Below, one piece after another: positions 43,571 to 53,491 of a stretch of 64,000 bases of DNA; the first letter of the stretch is position 1, and every line of letters starts with the position of its first letter. The stretch spans positions 16,217,186 to 16,281,185 of the forward strand of contig CM020620.1 in assembly GCA_009829735.1 (NCBI GenBank). Direction: 5' to 3'. Position numbers and translations under genes: made by a program. Below the pieces are notes generated by a model that saw only the letters and a list, made by a program, of their open reading frames with translations, made no database searches and had not been told where the DNA came from. The stretch comes from Pyropia yezoensis. Taxonomy: Eukaryota > Rhodophyta > Bangiophyceae > Bangiales > Bangiaceae.

Positions 43571-43691
43571 CTCTCTCACCGGGACGGTCAGACAGTATTG
43601 AACCCGGGTCTTCCGCGTGACAGGCGGACATACTGGACGGGCGGCGGCAATCTGCGAGGAACGCGCGCACATACCACTATACTATGAAAGA
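43571..43691 (-). tRNA. tRNA-Asp (GTC) with insertions in the D-loop and T-loop
   Basis: Read on the minus strand, all four arms pair. Acceptor: TCTTTCA (43691-43685) with TGAGAGA (43578-43572), one T-G wobble. D-stem: GTAT/GTAT as usual in eukaryotic tRNA-Asp. Anticodon arm: TCCGC CTGTCAC GCGGA, with GTC at 43621-43619. T-stem: CCGGG (43607-43603) with CCCGG (43583-43579). The discriminator is G, as expected for Asp. The D-loop AGTGGT..CA is interrupted by 37 nt (43672-43636). The T-loop TTCAAT..T is interrupted by 12 nt (43596-43585). Removing both leaves exactly 72 nt, the standard size. Insertion edges are uncertain by a base or two. A TTTT terminator follows. The T-loop insert disrupts the B-box. 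Confidence 0.85.
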
Positions 43692-44562
43692 TTTCTTACA
43701 CGTCACCCGGGAGAGCATGCACATTTATGATCCTATTCATTTTAGACCAACCTGTTCAAAAGGGTATTTACCATCGCCACTGCTGCCGAGTGGCCGCCGC
43801 CGTCGACACCGCCGCCGGTACTTAGCGTACCGGCGGCGTCAACCTGCCGGCCAGACCTCGAGCGCGCGGACGCCAGTGCCGCTGCGGCGGATGCCGCGGC
43901 GGTTGCGACGCGGCCGTGTCAACTCAGTGGCTGCCCGCGTCCTCCCGCCCGCCTTTCTCTCCGCTTCGTGCACAGTCCACCGAGGCCGCTGGCGGGCGAC
44001 GGGCGTCACCGCGGCCAAGCCCCGGTCACCGCGGAGTGGCAAGTGGGGCTTAGGTTGCTCCCCAGGAGTTGCCGCCTGCGCAAGCCGATTGTGGTGCTGG
44101 AGCGGTGTGCCGCTCACCTGTGCGTCTCCCCCCACCAGTTTGCCCCAGTAGATGGTGCTCAAGGCGCAGCCGGCCGCGGCCCGCTGAGCAGACGCGCCCG
44201 TGTGGCCGTGCTGGCCAGGCGCAGGGACGCAACTACGATGAGCTGAACCAGGGCGGGCTTTCACAGCGCCCGCAGCCACCGGCCGCCGCCAATGCCGCCT
44301 TTGCCGTCGCCGCCCCAGACCCGCGGGCGCTGCCACCTGCCCCCCGCTAGACCTGACGGCCCCCTGGGCACGCTGTGTTTGCCAGACGACGTTGGGCCGT
44401 CGCCCCCCCCCTCAGCTTGGACGTCACGGCGCCAACTGTCCCTTGCACCCGCTGCACCCCCAACGACCACTTCTTGTACTTCAAGCCGTTCCGCCGCCGC
44501 AGCCTCCCTTCCCCTCCCCCCCCTGAGCTTCTACCACCTGGCAGCTCCCCTTTCGCCCTACA
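43692..44562. other. Region between the tRNA and the next gene
   Basis: Frames on both strands (plus 43684-44151, minus 43839-44336) are Arg/Ala-rich without domains. The minus frame contains CALSTIYWGKLVGGDAQVSG, which could be an exon, but no boundaries or family can be supported. Confidence 0.35.
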
Positions 44563-45477
44563 TCATACCGTCGCCACGCCCTCGACCAGCCAACACCCGC
44601 GGTAGGCGCCCTCGGCCTGGCGCACCATACCCACCCGCACAAGCACCGGCGGTGGCCTCGTCCCCCCCGGCGCCGCCGCAGGCCACACGCGCACCAACTG
44701 CACCAGCCGGTCTTCTTCCGCCCATGGCTCGCCGTCGGGGGCGGCGGCGGGGCCACCGCCCCTCGCGGCGGGCTCCCAAAATACGGGCGGCCCGTCCAGG
44801 GCCACGTGGGCGGCGTGGAGGAGCACCACCCCCGCGGGGGGCGGCGCCGCAGCCGCGGCGGGGGCGGCGCCCCCCAGCCCCCCCCCGTCCAGTGTGATTC
44901 CAAGCACCGCCGCCGCCCACGGGGCAACCCCCCCCCCGAGAAAGGTCACCCCGTCCCCCCCGGGGCGTGCGGTCCAGTCACTTCTCGCCCCCCGCGCCTC
45001 GGCAGCCTGCGCGCCCGGCGGGGGTGCGGTAAAGGCGTAGGCGGTGGGCACGTCCCCCGCCTGGAGGGCCTCGAGCGCGGCAGTCAGCGCCACGGGGGGG
45101 GGCACCAGCGCCGACGGCCGGGGGGGCGCCGCCGCGGGCGGCAGGCCCCGCCGCACCGCCTCGCGCGCAAAGCGCGTGGCGAGCGCGGCCGCGTCGTCGT
45201 CGTGGATGTCGCCGCCACGGGTGCTGCTGCTGCTGCCGCCGCCGCCGCCGCCGCCGCTGCTGCTGCTGTCGCCGCCGCCGCCACCGCCACCGCCGCGGGC
45301 ATCGCCGCTGAGGGCGACGCTCCCACCGGCGGCGGTTGTGCCTGAGCGGCTGGGGCCGGCAGGCCGAGTCGGCAGCGCCGTCGGCCGCCGCCGCCGGGTG
45401 GGCGCGCCACCCCCCCAGCCGCCGCCAATGACCAAAGAGAGGGGCCCCCGCAAGGGCGCCGTCGGCAGGAAGGCCAT
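44563..45477 (-). CDS. Putative organelle-targeted protein with a small alpha/beta domain
   Basis: The protein has 304 residues from ATG 45477 (context GGCCATGGC on the complementary strand). The first 40 residues are Arg/Pro/Thr-rich and transit-peptide-like. A Gly/Ser low-complexity linker follows (about 60-90). The remainder reads DDDAAALATRFAREAVRRGL, then AALEALQAGDVPTAYAFTAP, and after an Ala/Gly-rich middle VQLVRVWPA, VLVRVGMVRQAEGAYRGCWLVEG. The L.ALQ.GDV..A.AF segment followed by late beta strands resembles small alpha+beta (DUF4864-like) domains of plastid proteins. This is a tentative comparison; there are no catalytic residues to point to. Confidence 0.6.
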   Translation of the reverse strand: MAFLPTAPLRGPLSLVIGGGWGGGAPTRRRRPTALPTRPAGPSRSGTTAAGGSVALSGDARGGGGGGGGDSSSSGGGGGGGSSSSTRGGDIHDDDAAALATRFAREAVRRGLPPAAAPPRPSALVPPPVALTAALEALQAGDVPTAYAFTAPPPGAQAAEARGARSDWTARPGGDGVTFLGGGVAPWAAAVLGITLDGGGLGGAAPAAAAAPPPAGVVLLHAAHVALDGPPVFWEPAARGGGPAAAPDGEPWAEEDRLVQLVRVWPAAAPGGTRPPPVLVRVGMVRQAEGAYRGCWLVEGVATV

Positions 45478-46314
45478 GGCGTCGCGTCGGGTTCCGGGCT
45501 AGTGGAGGGGGCGAGGACGGGGTCGGGCGGGTGAGCGCGCGGGGGGGGGTGGGGGACAGGTTGGACACGACGAGGGAGTCGCTCACGGCCAAGCTGGCGG
45601 CGAAGACGCTCGCGGCGGACACGCGTGGTCAGTGTCGCTGGTCGACCGAGCCGCCACACGGCTCGGGTGCCATGCACGTACAGTACGAGATTCCCAATGG
45701 AGCCGGCCAATAGATTCTGACCTCTCTGTTAACGTGGGGACCTGGTGCCGAGCTCTCGACCTATCCTGGCCGGGCCTGTTAACGGATGGCCCGAAGCGCA
45801 GCAAGGTCGTCGGGCATCAGCCTATAGAATCCTTGGGATAACACTTTCACCTCATGACCTCGACCACCGTAAAAAATGACATGAAATATAAATATAGTAT
45901 CGACTTTTGGAACACATGTTGGCCTCGGGTAGGTTTCGAATAGCCGCCTCCCGTCACCGTCTTGCCACCTGGGCAACGCCCATCTGTCCGCCCCCCCGCA
46001 CCCGCCCCCTCTCTCACTGTCCATTCTCGCGCTCTTCATCGACAGGCACCCCAGTCGCCCCCCCGCATCACGCATGCGGGGAGGCCCCCGTTCTCCCGCC
46101 ACCCCTCCGAGAGGCGCTGGCACGTCCGCAGCTATGTGTACGTATGAGTTTAGACAGCCACCGACCAAGGCATACCCCGGCAGCGGCTGGTAGTCAGTCC
46201 CCTGACAACCAGCCCTCCGGGGACTCCCTCCGTCTCTTCCCCACTTTCGTCCCCTCTCACCCATCCCCCTTCCCCCCTCCACCAAGCTGTTCCCAAAAGT
46301 CATTTCTGCCCGCC
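45478..46314. other. Intergenic region with an A+T-rich patch
   Basis: 45860-45910 is A+T-rich (aaatataaatatag). The minus strand has a T6 run there. No gene is supported; a tRNA-like motif near 45930-45980 was examined and rejected. Confidence 0.4.
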
Positions 46315-46557
46315 CTACGCGCCGTAGGACAGCACCTTGCGGCCGTTGAACGGCTGCGTGGGCCGCTCCGTCAATACCACCACCCCCGATTTGAGGAGCG
46401 CGCGGCCGAGGCGAGCCAGCTGTGCCTGGCTCGCCGTGATGACCTTCCCCGGCAAAACCCAGGTGACGCCCTCGGAGCTCGGCGGCGTCGTCAGCGTGTG
46501 CCAGGCGGCGGGACGGCCGCGACCCACGCAACCACACCTCACTCCCCCGCTCCCCAC
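46315..46557 (-). CDS. Partial terminal exon, unidentified
   Basis: The frame ends in a stop at 46315 and reads WHTLTTPPSSEGVTWVLPGK, then VITASQAQLARLGRALLKSG, then VVVLTERPTQPFNGRKVLSY and GA. The composition is balanced and protein-like, with an alternating strand-helix-strand character, unlike its surroundings. There is no ATG in this frame (the track start is a GTG), so it should be a last exon of a minus-strand gene; no upstream exon was recognised before 46920. The family is not identified. Confidence 0.4.
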   Translation of the reverse strand: MGSGGVRCGCVGRGRPAAWHTLTTPPSSEGVTWVLPGKVITASQAQLARLGRALLKSGVVVLTERPTQPFNGRKVLSYGA

Positions 46558-48018
46558 AAAGCCTCACCAATTTCTACATTGAAAAGCACCCCCCCCCCCT
46601 CCCCTCGCCTTCCCTCTTCTCGCATCGTTCTCCTCGAGTCATACGCGAGAGCTGCCCGAGGAAGCCGCGTGCCGACGCCGCCATCAAACCCCGTTCATAA
46701 GATGGCGCCCCCTCCTCACCCACTTAGCGCTCCCTCTCCATCATTGAATATCTCCGCAAAAGAGCTCCTCATGGAGGTCGTCAGTCCTACATGCCGCTCG
46801 CTTCACTGCATGCCAGATAGATACATGGCGAGCAGGAAATATTCACGTATTTTAAACTTTTCAGATGCCACAGGAAGCTATAATCAAATATCAAAAGCGT
46901 CCCTCCTGTAATCAAAACACAAATCTCGAATGTGCATGGCGGTGCGCTAGCGTTGTGCAAATGTCAGCCACGTATGGTCCGTTGCAGAAAAAAGATACAT
47001 CGAGGTTTTTCTCTGCTCGGGCCCGGGCAGGACATCGGCCGTGACGGGGTCCACGGCCGCTATGCTGACAGAAGGATCATAGAGGTCCTTGCGAACTAAT
47101 GAGGTCCTTGGGTCTCCTGGTTTGTGTACCGCTCTGAGGGACACCCTGAGTGGACCAGATGCTGACGAACCTGAAATGGGGCCTTTCTTTTCGCATTGAT
47201 TTGCACTGCTCGGGGGCTGATTCGGGCCCATGTGCTAACTGAGGCTTGGAAGGGGGGTAGTCGAGATAGGGGAGCTTCGCGGGGACAGCTGGAGGGCACT
47301 TTTTTCAGATTATTTTTTCGCTCGCGAGACCTCGTGTATAAAATCGTCTCGCGAGAGGAAATAGTTCCAACCAATGCGCTCGTGTGATTGGTCGATGAGC
47401 AAGACTGGTGCTCATGCGTTAGTCATGCTTCGAGACCGTTAGCGTGCGCCCCGACGGTCCCCGATGAGGAAGCGGAGAGCGCCTCTCTCGCCTTCTGGTT
47501 CCCTCTCATCGTCCTGCCCCTCCCGCCAGCCAGTGCCAAGCAACCCCTTCCACCCTTTCCTCCCGCCTGGCACGACAGGTCCATTGTTGGCGACTTAGGT
47601 GGTGCCAGCCTCGGTGCATCCAACGTGGCTCGGGGGATGGGGGGACGGGGTAACCAGGGAGAAGGTGCCGCCAGCCTCAACGTTAGATGAGCTGTGGTGG
47701 GCGTGCCAGGGTGAGGAAAACGCACCCCGGGCGTGTGGGCGAGGCGGGGGGAGGGGGATGATAATGGGAGGCAGACGGGAGGGAAAAAAAAAAAAAGCGG
47801 AACGCGACGGTCTGCATGGCTCTTGTGGTCTAGGGCCGGGGCGCAAAAGAAAACAGGGAAAAGAAGCGCCTGTTCTCTTTTGCGCGGGGGTGCGAGAGAG
47901 GGGGTAGTCTGCATGCATTGTGCGTTGCTCCGCCGCGCCCCACACTCCCGCCACCGATTTCCAGCACGAGACATTCTGGGATACCTTGCCTGGCTATGAC
48001 ATCGTCGACAAGGCACCC
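46558..48018. other. Intergenic, lower G+C
   Basis: A+T-rich at 46740-46940, with a candidate promoter at 47321-47395 listed separately and a pure A run (47781-47793). Open frames are short. No gene is supported. Confidence 0.4.
47321..47355 (+). promoter_or_regulatory. TATA box flanked by a TCTCGCGAGA-type inverted repeat
   Basis: TATAAAA (47337-47343) lies inside a perfect 10-bp inverted repeat, CTCGCGAGAC (47321-47330) and GTCTCGCGAG (47346-47355). Downstream are CCAAT (47371) and ATTGG (47387). The right arm contains TCTCGCGAGA, a palindrome known as a core promoter element in animals; its relevance in this organism is unknown. No clear gene starts immediately downstream. Confidence 0.35.
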
Positions 48019-48669
48019 ATGACCGCCCTCCTTTACTATAAAAAAACAATCGTGCCGACGCCGGCGATTCACCCAGCGCTGGCGGAATCACCGCCCCTAA
48101 CAACCCCACCAGCAACACCGCCACCACCTACGCTTCCCATCCCGTCACTTAAATCACACCGCCCACGACCCCCCCCCCCCGCATACTGCCAACCTCTCCC
48201 TCCCTCTCCCAAACACGTGGCCGACCCCACCGTCAGAAAAAGCTCTCCATCTCCACCGCCACCAACGCAAGCCCCCCACTCCACATCCAAAGCTACCAAC
48301 ACCCCCGTCGCCACGGATAACCCCGTCGCCACGGCCACCCCCGTCGCCACGGCCACCCCCGTCGCCCCCACCACCGCGTCGCCACCGCCGTCGCCACCGC
48401 CACGGCCGTCGCCCCCGCCACCGCGTCGCCACGGCCGTCGCCACCGGCACGGCCGTCGCCCCCGCCACCGCGTCGCCTGCGCCACCCTAGTCACTACAAT
48501 CGCCACCCCCCCGGCCGTCGTCACCGACGCCGCCGCCGTCACTGCCACCCCCGTCGCCACCGTCGCCACCGTCGCCGCCGTCGCCGACGCCGACCGCAGC
48601 ACCGGCGACACCCCTGGCGTGGCCACCGCGGCGGCCGTCAAAACCCTGCACACTTTCCCAAAAGCCTGA
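48019..48669 (+). CDS. Hypothetical Pro/Thr/Val-rich repeat protein
   Basis: From the ATG at 48019 the frame begins MTALLYYKKTIVPTPAIHPA and continues as Pro-rich sequence with VATATP and VATVATVAAV repeats encoded by an 18-bp DNA repeat (cccgtcgccacggccacc, 48300-48370 and later). The reverse strand across the repeat is also open as a Gly/Val repeat. The repeat could be non-coding; only the unique start supports a gene. Confidence 0.25.
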   Translation: MTALLYYKKTIVPTPAIHPALAESPPLTTPPATPPPPTLPIPSLKSHRPRPPPPAYCQPLPPSPKHVADPTVRKSSPSPPPPTQAPHSTSKATNTPVATDNPVATATPVATATPVAPTTASPPPSPPPRPSPPPPRRHGRRHRHGRRPRHRVACATLVTTIATPPAVVTDAAAVTATPVATVATVAAVADADRSTGDTPGVATAAAVKTLHTFPKA

Positions 48670-49565
48670 CTAATGAGCGTGCACACCACACCCGAAAGGA
48701 GCCCACCATCAAGCAGGACCAGTCCATTACACCGGGGCAAATTCCCGAGGCACCTGATTGGCCGAGGGGTGTGGCCCGAACAACGCCGGAGAAGAAAGAA
48801 AATAATGCTCAATGTATCTTTTTTGTGCAACGTACCATAGGACATCTTTCCGGACATGTCACGACCCCTCTCCATGTCGTCTTCCTGCGCGATTTCCGGA
48901 CAGGAAACTTCCTGCGACATCTTTCTGAAACGTGGCGATCTGGAGCCAATGAGATAGAGAACCAGCCCAGGTGCTGCCAAGTCCTCGCGACTTACCGGCG
49001 ACTCCTCACGTCGACCGTCCTGACGTGAGACTCGTCGCCGCCCTTCATTGCATGTGCGACACCATCGTGCCCCGTCGCGCTGTTACATATCCCCCCCTCC
49101 AACCCGTCTCTCCTCTCCACTCAAACCACCTATCGCCATGCCCCCCGACCGCCCCGAGCCCCGCGCGGCAAGCGGGCCGTGTGGAGCTTTGTCCGGGTCT
49201 CTGTCCGCGACGGGAACAAAACATTGTCCTGTATGGCCGACAACTGCACGTTCAGCGGCGGTAGAGATTGAGAGGGGGGGGAGGGGGAAGGGGAGGGTGC
49301 GGTGCGGAGGCGGTCCGGAATGAGGAGGGGGGGCAGTCGGACGCAGTCGGACGGCAACAAAGGTCGCGCGCGGGTGGAGCGGGGGTGATGACACAGAGGA
49401 GTATTGCAACTGAAGGGAATTAAACCGAGATGTTCACGCAATGCCTCCACAAGAGCCGGCGGCAACCCCCCTTCTTTCTCTCTGTCGGGCGTCTGTCCGG
49501 TTCTTCCCGGCGACGGAAATCTCCCCGGTCGTTCTGCACAACGATATCGCAGTTTTCCGAATTTC

Positions 49566-49969
49566 GTCCCATGTGGACAAGAGCAAGAGCAAGTGTACAA
49601 GAGCAAGGGCCAATCGCATGCTGGCAGCAGAGGGCTTACCAATGGCGTGCTGCAACACGTCTGTCGGAAGAACCTGATGATTGGCTAGGGCTCTCGCAAC
49701 GAACGCGGGTTGGTCGAAACACTCTTGTTTTTTCATCGGATCTCGCCGGTTGGCCCTTTATCTCAGGTCATCTCTGTCAAGAACAGTGCGAAGCGCTCAG
49801 CCGGTGCTTGTTCTACCCTCGAAGTGGTCAGAAATCCCGCGAGAATCCCCGATCACACTGTTCGTACAACAACGGACCCTCATGCAGAGCATTCATTGGC
49901 CAGAGAGGCAGCATCTGAGTCCTATAATTGGTCAAACACAGTTTGCTCTTGCTCTTGTCCACATGGGAC
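49566..49969. repeat. 27-bp perfect inverted repeats 350 bp apart
   Basis: The arm 49566-49592 (GTCCCATGTGG..AGAGCAA) is the exact reverse complement of 49943-49969. Similarity extends outward with mismatches (CAGTTTTCCGAATTTC at 49550 against CAGTTCTCCCAATTTT on the other side), making arms of about 43 bp. They may be the ends of a small non-autonomous element. No target duplication was found. Confidence 0.8.
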
Positions 49970-50157
49970 AAAATTGGGAGAACTGCAATGCATGGCACCC
50001 GAGCCGCCCACACTATCGGCGAAATCCCCCCTCCGCGGATCCGCTGGCCATAAGGTTTCCACGTGGCGCGAATACTTACATTTTTGATGATTTCACAAGC
50101 GTATCCAGAAGACGTGTCAATGACGCCCCCGTCAAAAGGCCTCTGCAGTGGCCTCTT

Positions 50158-50225
50158 GGCGCCGACGCAGTGAGAGCACACTTACGTGAGAGCACACGTA
50201 CGTGCGCTCTCACTGCGTTGGTGCC
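50158..50225. repeat. 20-bp imperfect hairpin with an internal direct repeat
   Basis: The arm 50158-50177 pairs with 50206-50225 (20 bp, two mismatches: GCAGTGAGAGC/GCTCTCACTGC is perfect). The 28-nt loop holds a second copy of GTGAGAGCACAC, so alternative foldings exist. Confidence 0.8.
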
Positions 50226-50533
50226 ACGCGTGGGTGACACCTACACCCATCGTCCGATGCCTTCCTCCGCAGTTGCCCCCCAAAACTGCATTGATCGTCT
50301 GCTGGATGGTCGGGAGACAAGCGCCACGTGCAATGAGGAGGGTCAGGGAGCATGCCCAGTCACGTGGCTTGCCTCTTGCCCCTCCCCGACCTAACGTGGC
50401 CGAGCACGTCCCGGCGGCGGCCTCGGGGCACTCCCCGGCAACCGTGAACAGTTAGGGTGGTCAAAGTGCCCCGCTTGCTCCCGCCTCCCCCGCCGACGTC
50501 GTGGGCGTTCACAAATTCTGCCAGTGCCAACAT

Positions 50534-51048
50534 TCAAACGGCCGTCCACGACAAGACCAAAGTGGTCAACACGCGGAGCGCAGCACCCGCGGCCACCCAG
50601 GCCGCTGTGTCCCTCTCGCCGCGGCCGCTGCTGCCCAGGCGCGCAGCGTGCGTCCGGGGCAGGTCAATCAGCGTCACGCCAGCGCGCACCGTTACTGCAC
50701 TCAACGCGGCCTCGTCGGCGCCCATGCCTCGAACGTAGAGCACGGCCAGCGGGGCGGCGGGGTGAAGGGCAGCGACGAGGCCTGCCAGCCGATTCGCCGT
50801 CGGGCCCGCCCCGAGACGGACAGGCGGCGCAGAGCCGTCATCGAACTCTCTCATGGCAAATGCAGTCAGCCGGGGGGCACCGCACAGGAGAGGTAGCAAC
50901 CCCCGCACGCCGGCATGCGTCGACCCAGTGGCCGGCAAAGTGACGAGAGCGGGGAAAGCCACTGCGGCGCCCGCAGCGTCCCTACTACCGCCGCCGCCCG
51001 GCACAACCACCACGGATGGCACGGGAGCCGCGTCATTAGTGTGCGGTA
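50534..51048 (-). CDS. Hypothetical exon, balanced composition
   Basis: After a possible acceptor (CCCCTCCACAG, ending at 51049) one frame reads PHTNDAAPVPSVVVVPGGGG, then AFPALVTLPATGSTHAGVRG, AMREFDDGSAPPVRLGAGPT, LAVLYVRGMGADEAALSAVT, ending LTTLVLSWTAV and stop. It has the alternating strand and helix pattern of an alpha/beta fold, but no family is recognised. There is no ATG in frame near the start, so earlier exons are expected. Minus-strand 51418-51209 (NAAGAALVDSFARLQRRG) may be one. The LPATG string is coincidental. Confidence 0.45.
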
Positions 51049-51553
51049 CTGTGGAGGGGGGGGAGGGCGGTAAGTGGAGGGTGGAAAATTGTGACTGTCG
51101 ACCGCCATGACTCCGGTGGACGGGTCTGCAGCGTTGAACTCTTCTTTACCCGAACAAGATAGAGGGAGGGAGGGCGGGGAGGGGAAGGGGGGACTGTCCT
51201 GCCGGCGGTCACCCATACTGGCGTTGTGCGGCCGCCCGCAACGGCGGCTCGGTTACCAGGCGCCGCGCTTGGGTAGCCTGGCCACACGTTCGGCCGCCGC
51301 GGAGGGAGCGATCAGTGGCCGTGGCCGTGGCCTGTGTGTCATGGCGGCGGATCCTCCCCGTCCCCCTCCGCTGCAGCCGGGCAAAACTGTCCACGAGTGC
51401 CGCACCCGCGGCATTCACATATGCAGGCGTAAGCAGTCAACACGGGTATGGGAGCCGCCTCGTCGCCGCCGTGTGGCTACCGTCGGCTTTGCAGATAGGA
51501 GCGGCCGCTGAAGGGAGAGGGGGGAGGCGTTGACGTAGGGGTGGGGTGAGCTA

Positions 51554-51890
51554 GTGTCTATTCTACCGGAAAAGAGGATTAATTAATCCGGTCCTGAGGA
51601 TTATTTAATCCTCAGTGAACATGCGTTTCTGACACAGTGGAGGCCCGACGAATGGCCCAAATCCATGGTGATCCTGGTCGTTGATTGGGTGTCGCCGGCG
51701 GAGCGGCCCTACGAAGCGCTCCTGGCCGCTCACAGCTGCGCCGTTCATCCCGGGGTTCACAAAATGCGCTGATTCCAATGCTGTTTTCAGAATGAGCAGG
51801 CGATCTCGGGAAGCATCCAGAAAGAAGCATTCAAAACCCGGATTAATTAGTTCGAAAAGGATTAATTAATCCGGTCAGTAGAATAGACAC
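51554..51890. mobile_element. 337-bp non-autonomous TIR element with nested palindromes
   Basis: It has 13-bp perfect terminal inverted repeats, GTGTCTATTCTAC (51554-51566) and its complement (51878-51890). Just inside each end is GGATTAATTAATCC, itself a perfect palindrome joined to CCGG. A further stem CTGAGGATTA/TAATCCTCAG (around 51594-51615) lies near the left end. It has no coding capacity and no clear target-site duplication. Confidence 0.75.
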
Positions 51891-52533
51891 AAGAGTTTCG
51901 TAGGAGTGGCTCAAGTGCTGGCTGGGGTTCGTGTTCACCGTTGGCTGGACAGCGCTATCAGCTGCTTGACAACTCGATCATGTGGTCGTATGCCGGGCCA
52001 GAAAGGGCCGCACCTGTTTCTCACTATTTCGTCTCAGAAGCTTGAGGTCTGCTACTGTCAGGAGCACCTTGCCAGGAGATCTTGCCAAAACCAGTTGTTT
52101 GCCCGGAGATGTGAAGAAAAGTAGAAGCCATTGCAGCCTGTGAGGGCACATCGACCTGGAATCGGTCCCAGCGGCGTATCTTATTGGCTGAGAGCCCGTC
52201 TGAGAGAGTCAGGCTCGGTCTACCAGGACAGAATTCAGAAATCAGCAATATCTGTGTAACGTCCCGCAGATTGCCATTCATAAACTGAACGACGATAGCA
52301 ACAGGGGAAATACATGGTCAGTCACATTTATCGCTCTTCTTGCCGGGAATCGTGAGCTCCGGCGTGATGCGGCGGGGGAGACGGGACTAGGTTGTGAATT
52401 TTTCGGTCATTATCGAAAGAGTTAACTGGCGATCGATGGTTACGTTTTACGTGTTTTGAGACATAACTACCCTGACTCAGGCACAAACCCGCTTGTCATC
52501 TTGGAGTCCAAGACTTGGCCAGCCCTCAAGCTT

Positions 52534-53281
52534 TATGGTGCTTTTCCAAAAAATGGCCACATCGGTGTGGAACGCAATCTTTGACGGGACCTCGACACCG
52601 CCCCTGGATGGTCTTCCAGGCGTGTCACACGTCCGCCAGACTTTCGGGGAGCTCGATTGTGTTGGTAAGTAGTGCTGGTTGTGGGGGTCACGTGCTCGGC
52701 GATGGCCAGTTTGCGGGCTTCCGGGGACCACTGCGCAAACCGTGTCACAGGTTGCCGTGGGTTGCTGTGGACCGGTGAAATGGGCGAGGTGGTTTCAGTC
52801 TGGTGGGCTAATGCGGGCCTCGGGTTGTTAACTATGTGGCCTCACGACCCCCTCAAGCCTTCATGGTTACTGGCCGTTTGAATCTCAGAGGCGGACCCAA
52901 GTCGTTCCGTGAAACCAGGCCGGGTCTTCCAGTCCGGGTTGCGGCCTGCGAGTGCTGGTTGCGGACGCTTCCGGCAACCTGCGAAAACGTGTCGAGCATG
53001 CGATTGGTCAATGTAATCACGAGGCTTGTCTTGCAACGTGTGCTGATTTGATTGCTCAGCATGCGTTGGCAGATGGCCCAAATGACGTGCCCAACCGTCA
53101 CATTCTCTGGAGGTACATGCATCTCAGCCTGTGGCCGGTGCGATCTGCGCGCTCCGTGCCCTACTATTGGCTGCACGTAATGTGGACCAGTCCCGCGATC
53201 AAGTGGGCCAGATACTGTTGCTGTTTGCATCGAAGGTTGCGTTCCCACACCGAGGTGGCCATTTTTGGAAAAAGCACCATA
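52534..53281. repeat. About 50-bp inverted repeats 645 bp apart
   Basis: 52534-52584 and 53230-53281 are inverted copies (TATGGTGCTTTTCCAAAA.. against its complement) with about seven differences. The interior has no intact transposase frame. This could be the shell of a decayed element. Confidence 0.75.
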
Positions 53282-53372
53282 GGCAGTTCACGTGGCGCCC
53301 TGGTCGTGGCGCCACAACCTCGGCGCCACAAACTCGCCACATGTCTTGGACCGCCGCACATTTTGGCACATA

Positions 53373-53491
53373 TTGTGCGTCCCGTAAAAAGTGGACGTGC
53401 ACAGGTCGTGCAGTGTGCGTTTGATTGGTCCAGTGGCCGATATTTGACATGATCACGACCCGAGCGCGTCCACTCTTTACGGGACGCACTG
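53373..53491. mobile_element. 119-bp foldback element with TA flanks
   Basis: 36-bp arms 53375-53410 and 53454-53489 are complementary with a few mismatches (GTGCGTCCCGTAAA..). TA lies on each side (53371-53372 and 53492-53493). The right end reads CAGTGCGTCCCG inward, similar to the first bases of the CAGTGCGACCCC MITE TIRs. The two outermost bases of the left end differ. Confidence 0.65.

Larger units (their letters stand above)
48670..50533. other. Low-G+C intergenic region with inverted repeats
   Basis: No coding frame is supported. The region contains the 27-bp inverted repeat pair (49566/49943) and the 50158 hairpin listed separately. Sequences gtctctgtccgcgac and ctgtccggttcttcccggcgac near 49200 and 49490 hint at an older internal duplication. 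Confidence 0.45.

Noticed and set aside
45920..45985. tRNA-like sequence (TTGCCCAGGTGGCAAGACGG and TTCGAAACC on the minus strand)
   Set aside because: The acceptor can be drawn with a mismatch, but no anticodon arm or T-stem forms.
50534..51022. LPATG sortase signal
   Set aside because: It lies inside an alpha/beta-like segment without a following hydrophobic anchor, in a eukaryotic sequence; coincidence.
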